DNA of 64,000 nucleotides from JADMIH01 sp035274425. GTDB lineage: Bacteria; Chloroflexota; Chloroflexia; QHBQ01; JADMIH01. The DNA is taken from NCBI GenBank assembly GCA_035274425.1, contig DATEOC010000037.1, positions 1-64,000 on the forward strand, read 5' to 3'. The stretch's first letter is position 1, and every line of letters starts with the position of its first letter. A model generated the notes under the pieces. The model ran no database searches and was not told the DNA's origin. It worked only from the letters and a program-made list of their open reading frames with translations. This document shows, in pieces, positions 60,961 to 64,000 of this stretch. The translations under genes were made by a program, and so were the position numbers.

Positions 60961-60995
60961 GAAAAATCGGACCGCGTTGCGTGGTCCGATTTTTC
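60961..60995. terminator. Bidirectional terminator, 13-bp stem
   Basis: GAAAAATCGGACC (60961-60973) pairs with GGTCCGATTTTTC (60983-60995) around GCGTTGCGT; A-run and T-run flank it. It separates the convergent NTF2-like and terminase genes. The window end (63984) begins with a similar AAAAAATCGGACCC motif. Confidence 0.9.
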
Positions 60996-61006
60996 ATACT
61001 CAACAT

Positions 61007-62536
61007 CTATCTACCTCGTGCCACCCTGGGCCGCCAGTCTAGCCTGTCCAGCACCGCGCACAGGGCCGCGCTCACCAGCAGGTCGTCGTGCGTGGCGCGG
61101 TCCTTCACGCCCCACCTGAGGAGCTTACCCGGACCGCTTCCCACCTGCGACCCGCACGCCTCGACCTGCGTCCAGAATAGCCCCGTGTCGCTCTCCCCAT
61201 CCTCGACGTACTCCTTGTATCTCCCGCTCTCTACCAGGCCCAGGAAGTCCCAACCGAGCTGCGACTTGCTCTGGCTGCTGAAGACGAACGGCACCACCCG
61301 CCCCTTCAAAGCCTGCCCCAGGAACCCCGCAAGCCCGGCCCCCACGCCCGTCGCGTCCACCACGACGTGCCTCGCCGCCCATACGTTGCGCGCAAGGTCC
61401 GCTATGGCGGCGTATAGCTGAGGGTGTGGCGTCCCGACCCACAGCCTCCGGTCCACCACCCGGTAGGTAGGCCGCATCACCAGCGGGTCGTCCAGCCCCG
61501 TCAGGTCCACCTCAACCACCGTCAATGCCGTCGCATCCCTCAATGCGGAGTGCGGAGTGCCTGAATTGGGCGTAGCCCAAGAACCTGCGGAATAGTGAGG
61601 ATCAAGTGTTGGTAGTCGAGTGCCTCTTTCTCCTAATTCCGCACTCCGCACTCCGCACTCCGCATTCTCTTCCTCCGCTCCCGCAACGTCCACCAGCAGC
61701 GCGTACACCCTGCCGGGCGTGGCAGAGCGCTGTCGCGGGTGGTAGCCGCGCATCTGTGCCCGCCTGGCGGGGCCGAACAACTGCCCTTCCGCGTCTAGCT
61801 CCTCGAGGAAGTATTCGGTGCGTATGAAAGGGTGGTCTCTACCGAACTGCGCGATGCGCGAGCGCACCTGCTCACCATACTCAGGGACGTGCGCCGCTAC
61901 CTCCTCCCAGCCTACCTTGAACACGCGCTTCTTCCCGTCTTTCCTCTCAAGCTCGCCCAGGTATGCCATCTGCCTTGCCAGCAGCGTGTTTGAGGTCCAG
62001 ACCGTACCCGAAAAGAGCTGCGTGGCGTGAGAGGCCGCGCCCATCGGGTCAAACACGGCATCCCACCTGGACGGTGACACCTCCTGCGCCTCGTTGCACG
62101 CCAGCATCAGCGTTGCCGTCTCCCCTCGAGCCTGGGCACTCCTGTGGGCGGTCAGGAAGCTACAGCTTGCCCTACCCAGGCGCAACGTATACCACTCGCC
62201 CGGGTGGGCGCGCAACAACGGATCGCCAATCCTCTCCGCCAGCCGCCTCTTAGAGATTATCCCTTGTGGCCTCAGCGTCGGGTTCACCACGATGATAGAG
62301 CCTCCTCGCAGGTTGTAGCGAAGCATCAGGGAGGCCTCAAGCTGCGCCAGCATCTCATCCTTGCCAGATTGCCTCGCGAAGACCACCGCGAACTGCCTCC
62401 CCTCCCCTTGCACCACAGACTGCGTGATCTCAGACGCTACCCGCACCTGGTACCCCCTCAGCCTCCACTGCGGCCATACAAACCCTGAAAAAACCGCAAT
62501 GTCCTCTATCAACTCCCTTATCCTCGCATCAAACAT
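61007..62536 (-). CDS. Phage terminase large subunit
   Basis: A 509-residue TerL. ATPase domain: VVFARQSGKDEMLAQLEASL (Walker A variant) and TLMLACNEAQEVSPSRWDAVFDP (Walker B-like). Nuclease domain: VYALLVDVAGAEEE (first acidic strand), RHVVVDATGVGAGLAGFL and a C-terminal KDRATHDDLLVSAALC (conserved final Asp). Start at ATG 62536 (AAGGAGAG upstream); an in-frame GTG lies one codon earlier. A heptamer palindrome-containing insert (residues about 290-333) lies in frame in the nuclease domain between its first strand and the next, DATALTVVEVDL. Confidence 0.93.
   Translation of the reverse strand: MFDARIRELIEDIAVFSGFVWPQWRLRGYQVRVASEITQSVVQGEGRQFAVVFARQSGKDEMLAQLEASLMLRYNLRGGSIIVVNPTLRPQGIISKRRLAERIGDPLLRAHPGEWYTLRLGRASCSFLTAHRSAQARGETATLMLACNEAQEVSPSRWDAVFDPMGAASHATQLFSGTVWTSNTLLARQMAYLGELERKDGKKRVFKVGWEEVAAHVPEYGEQVRSRIAQFGRDHPFIRTEYFLEELDAEGQLFGPARRAQMRGYHPRQRSATPGRVYALLVDVAGAEEENAECGVRSAELGERGTRLPTLDPHYSAGSWATPNSGTPHSALRDATALTVVEVDLTGLDDPLVMRPTYRVVDRRLWVGTPHPQLYAAIADLARNVWAARHVVVDATGVGAGLAGFLGQALKGRVVPFVFSSQSKSQLGWDFLGLVESGRYKEYVEDGESDTGLFWTQVEACGSQVGSGPGKLLRWGVKDRATHDDLLVSAALCAVLDRLDWRPRVARGR
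61542..61666. repeat. In-frame heptamer palindrome in terminase gene
   Basis: AATGCGGAGTGCGGAGTGC (61542-61560) pairs exactly with 61648-61666 within a longer right arm starting at 61641 (four GCACTCC-type units). It is translated as ECGVRSAELG on one side and NSGTPHSALR on the other. The frame continues through both arms. Confidence 0.93.
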
Positions 62537-62544
62537 CACATCTC

Positions 62545-62664
62545 TCCTTGTCCAAAGTCCAAAGTCCGAAATTCCCCAATCCCAAAAACCTCTGCGCCCT
62601 CTGCGTCTCTGCGGTAAAATCTCTTGTCCGTCGTCCGTCGTCCGTCGTCCGTCGTCCGCCGTCT
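62545..62664. repeat. Heptamer repeats upstream of terminase
   Basis: TCCAAAGTCCAAAGTCC, CTCTGCGCCCTCTGCGTC, then five GTCCGTC units between the terminase and the XhlA-like gene. Confidence 0.9.
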
Positions 62665-62680
62665 AATCCCGCCCTCCGCA

Positions 62681-62953
62681 CTACCTCACCAGTCTCATTA
62701 TGAACTCCACCACTGCCGCACCCAGCACGAGCCACAGCAGCGTGTTGACTCTCCCCTTCACCTCGGCCAGGTCCTCCTTCAATTCCAGCAGCATTTGCCT
62801 CGTCACAACCTCGTACACCGACCTCGGCTTCTCATCCACCCCACCATCCTGAGCATCTCCTGCCCGCATTCTCCCCTTATCCCTCACCCTCTCCACCAAC
62901 ACAGCACGCCTCCTCTCTCCACTCACCTTCATCTCAAACCTCCCCTCCATCAT
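62681..62953 (-). CDS. XhlA/holin-like small membrane protein
   Basis: A 90-residue protein with charged N-terminus, helix LLELKEDLAEVKGRVNTLLW and a single C-terminal membrane helix (LVLGAAVVEFIMRLV), the pattern of haemolysin-XhlA/holin-like proteins. Encoded upstream of the terminase in the same orientation. Lysis function unproven. Confidence 0.6.
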   Translation of the reverse strand: MMEGRFEMKVSGERRRAVLVERVRDKGRMRAGDAQDGGVDEKPRSVYEVVTRQMLLELKEDLAEVKGRVNTLLWLVLGAAVVEFIMRLVR

Positions 62954-62965
62954 CCATCACGCATC

Positions 62966-63080
62966 ACGTTTCTATCGTCTATCGTCTATCGTCTATCGTC
63001 TATCGTCTGCCTTCTGCCTTCTGCCTTCTGCTTTCCGTCGTCCGTCGTCCGTCGTCCGTCGTCCATCGTCCATCGCCCGT
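62966..63080. repeat. Mixed heptamer array (ATCGTCT, TTCTGCC, GTCCGTC)
   Basis: Five ATCGTCT units, then four TTCTGCC-type units, then GTCCGTC units, in the gap between two phage genes. It shows that different heptamer families occur side by side. Confidence 0.93.
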
Positions 63081-63086
63081 CCTCTC

Positions 63087-63413
63087 TCACCCCTCCTCAA
63101 TCTCCCCAAACCCCAGTTCCCTCAACATCCTGTCGAAGTGCGCCCGGAGCCAGGTGAAACCGTCGTCCTGGGCCGATAGCTTTTGCTGCGCGAGCATCGC
63201 CCGCACAATCGAGTCGGAGAGCTTCGACACTACTGCTCCCGTTTTGAGCCTATCCGCCTCCCTTTCTCCCAGGTCTGCCACTACCTGCTCCAGCGTCGCT
63301 CTCAGCGTCTTGATCTCTCCCTCAAGCGTGGCGCGCCTCAACCCGCCCGCACGCAGCCTCTTCACATCTGTCACGATATCTCCATCTATGACCTGCAACT
63401 CTTCCCCTTGCAT
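63087..63413 (-). CDS. Phage coiled-coil protein, possibly small terminase-like
   Basis: A 108-residue, heptad-rich charged protein (RRATLEGEIKTLRATLEQVVADLGEREADRLKTGAVVSKLSDSIVRAMLAQQK). Its position as first gene before terminase resembles a small terminase or DNA-binding helper, but no helix-turn-helix was recognised. Confidence 0.5.
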   Translation of the reverse strand: MQGEELQVIDGDIVTDVKRLRAGGLRRATLEGEIKTLRATLEQVVADLGEREADRLKTGAVVSKLSDSIVRAMLAQQKLSAQDDGFTWLRAHFDRMLRELGFGEIEEG

Positions 63414-63477
63414 CTCAATCTCCCTTCTTCAATCGCAACTTGAAAAACAGCAAGTGCAGCAGGCAGATTAATGCCTC

Positions 63478-63516
63478 CTATTAATTAATCCCCTTTCTCC
63501 CTCGAATCGGGACAAA
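63478..63516. promoter_or_regulatory. Shared upstream element, copy 2
   Basis: CCTATTAATTAATCCCCTTT, then C-N8-GAATCGGGACA, about 65 bases upstream of the 108-residue gene on the minus strand. Matches the element before the portal gene (57337). Confidence 0.6.
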
Positions 63517-63620
63517 TCGTCTCAAAGCACCCTACACGCTACATAGATATGCAGGTCGCATCACAATTCCACAATCCTGACGTTCTATAGTTCAAACAAC
63601 TATTCAAGGAGGGTAGAATT

Positions 63621-63788
63621 ATGGCAGGTTTGGCAAGCATACTCTGGGTAGTGGCATTGATAATCGTAGCGTTGTGGCTTCTTGGCTTCATATTCCAGAT
63701 TGGTGGGGCCTTCATCCACCTCTTGCTGGTTATCGCTGCCATAGTCATCGTTTACAATCTCCTTGTAGGGGGCCGTAGGACGCCCTAG
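63621..63788 (+). CDS. Lmo0937-family small membrane protein (55 residues)
   Basis: MAGLASILWVVALIIVALWL and GGAFIHLLLVIAAIVIVYNLL: two hydrophobic helices, the typical short Lmo0937/DUF5670 layout. ATG 63621 has AAGGAGGG upstream (63606-63613). Its TAG overlaps the GTG of the next gene. Probably a stress-induced envelope protein. Confidence 0.8.
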   Translation: MAGLASILWVVALIIVALWLLGFIFQIGGAFIHLLLVIAAIVIVYNLLVGGRRTP

Positions 63789-63958
63789 TGGCTCGAGCCC
63801 AACAACGCCTCGCCTGGGGTCTCACGGCGAGCCTGGGCGCGCTGTATATAGGCGGCTTCTTCCTGGGCTGGGCCTCAGCCTACGCCTCATGGCACCTCCT
63901 CCTCGTGATAGTCGCCATACTCTTCCTGTACAGCGTGCTTTCGCAACGAGGAGCATAA
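63788..63958 (+). CDS. Small two-helix membrane protein (56 residues)
   Basis: GTG start at 63788 inside TAGTG, so coupled to the preceding gene. Sequence MARAQQRLAWGLTASLGALY...WHLLLVIVAILFLYSVLSQRGA has two membrane helices. No family recognised; translation of a GTG ORF this short is plausible but unproven. Confidence 0.55.
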   Translation: MARAQQRLAWGLTASLGALYIGGFFLGWASAYASWHLLLVIVAILFLYSVLSQRGA

Positions 63959-64000
63959 TTTCGCTTAATAGGCAAAGAGAGATAAAAAATCGGACCCGCT

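Noticed and set aside
62681..62953. True lysis cassette for the phage module
   Set aside because: Only a holin/XhlA-like small protein is present; no endolysin in the window.

Overview
The window is most likely a piece of a Chloroflexota chromosome. Two very large secreted proteins end in three S-layer homology (SLH) domains with the Cys-rich 'GYPCG..EPC' insert typical of that phylum. F420-type oxidoreductases, many lipoproteins, a GNAT/SCP2 (Eis-like) acetyltransferase and no outer-membrane machinery agree with this. This is inferred from gene content; there is no rRNA to confirm it.

Layout. 0.25-10.8 kb: housekeeping and envelope genes (F420 oxidoreductase, LolA-like lipoprotein, MacB-type ABC exporter, WalJ-like nuclease-fold protein, DinB protein, glycosyltransferase, polysaccharide deacetylase, phosphatase-like protein). 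11.0-13.8 kb: alaS. 13.9-15.8 kb: an AT-richer two-gene island with a HEPN-like protein. 16.0-21.1 kb: complete branched-chain amino-acid (Liv-type) ABC transporter. 21.4-23.4 kb: SLH beta-propeller protein, followed by tRNA-Leu(CAA). 23.6-30.0 kb: minus-strand block with F420 enzyme, birA, retropepsin-like gene (frameshifted), cdd, CorC-type protein, prs and glmU. 30.2-34.7 kb: a 1494-residue SLH protein. 34.8-36.3 kb: ferritin and an IS5/IS427-type insertion sequence whose transposase needs a -1 frameshift.

36.3-42.0 kb holds the most interesting system: a minus-strand cluster of TIR-TM-WD40 protein, SLATT (DUF4231) membrane protein, LSDAT/SLOG nucleotide-binding protein and, 210 bp upstream, a two-pore-helix ion channel. 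Its architecture fits the nucleotide-centred conflict/signalling systems described computationally for TIR, SLOG and SLATT families. Immediately beyond it are two parS-like sites (42092 and 42695), which suggest that the locus lies in the origin/segregation domain.

42.8-53.1 kb: membrane HhH protein, phospholipid genes (acyltransferase, CDP-alcohol phosphatidyltransferase, HAD, GDPD), one-Cys Tpx, FdrA/DUF1116 pair, an unknown Cys-cluster protein and the Eis-like protein. 53.2-63.4 kb: a reduced phage head module (terminase, portal, connector, scaffold-like, capsid) with no recognisable tail, integrase or lysis enzyme. It is split by three oppositely oriented surface-protein genes (two PQQ-type propeller lipoproteins and an LPxTG-like NTF2-fold protein). 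The window ends with two tiny membrane proteins.

Running through the whole window is a second layer: tandem repeats with a 7-bp unit (many different sequences, same period), usually in inverted pairs that form long hairpins. They fill intergenic gaps and also sit in frame inside real genes (alaS, birA, portal, terminase, ABC ATPase, SLOG gene). A 7-bp unit is read as a 7-residue repeat, so it can be tolerated in coding sequence. They resemble the heptameric STRR repeats of cyanobacteria and, in effect, the Rickettsia palindromic elements.
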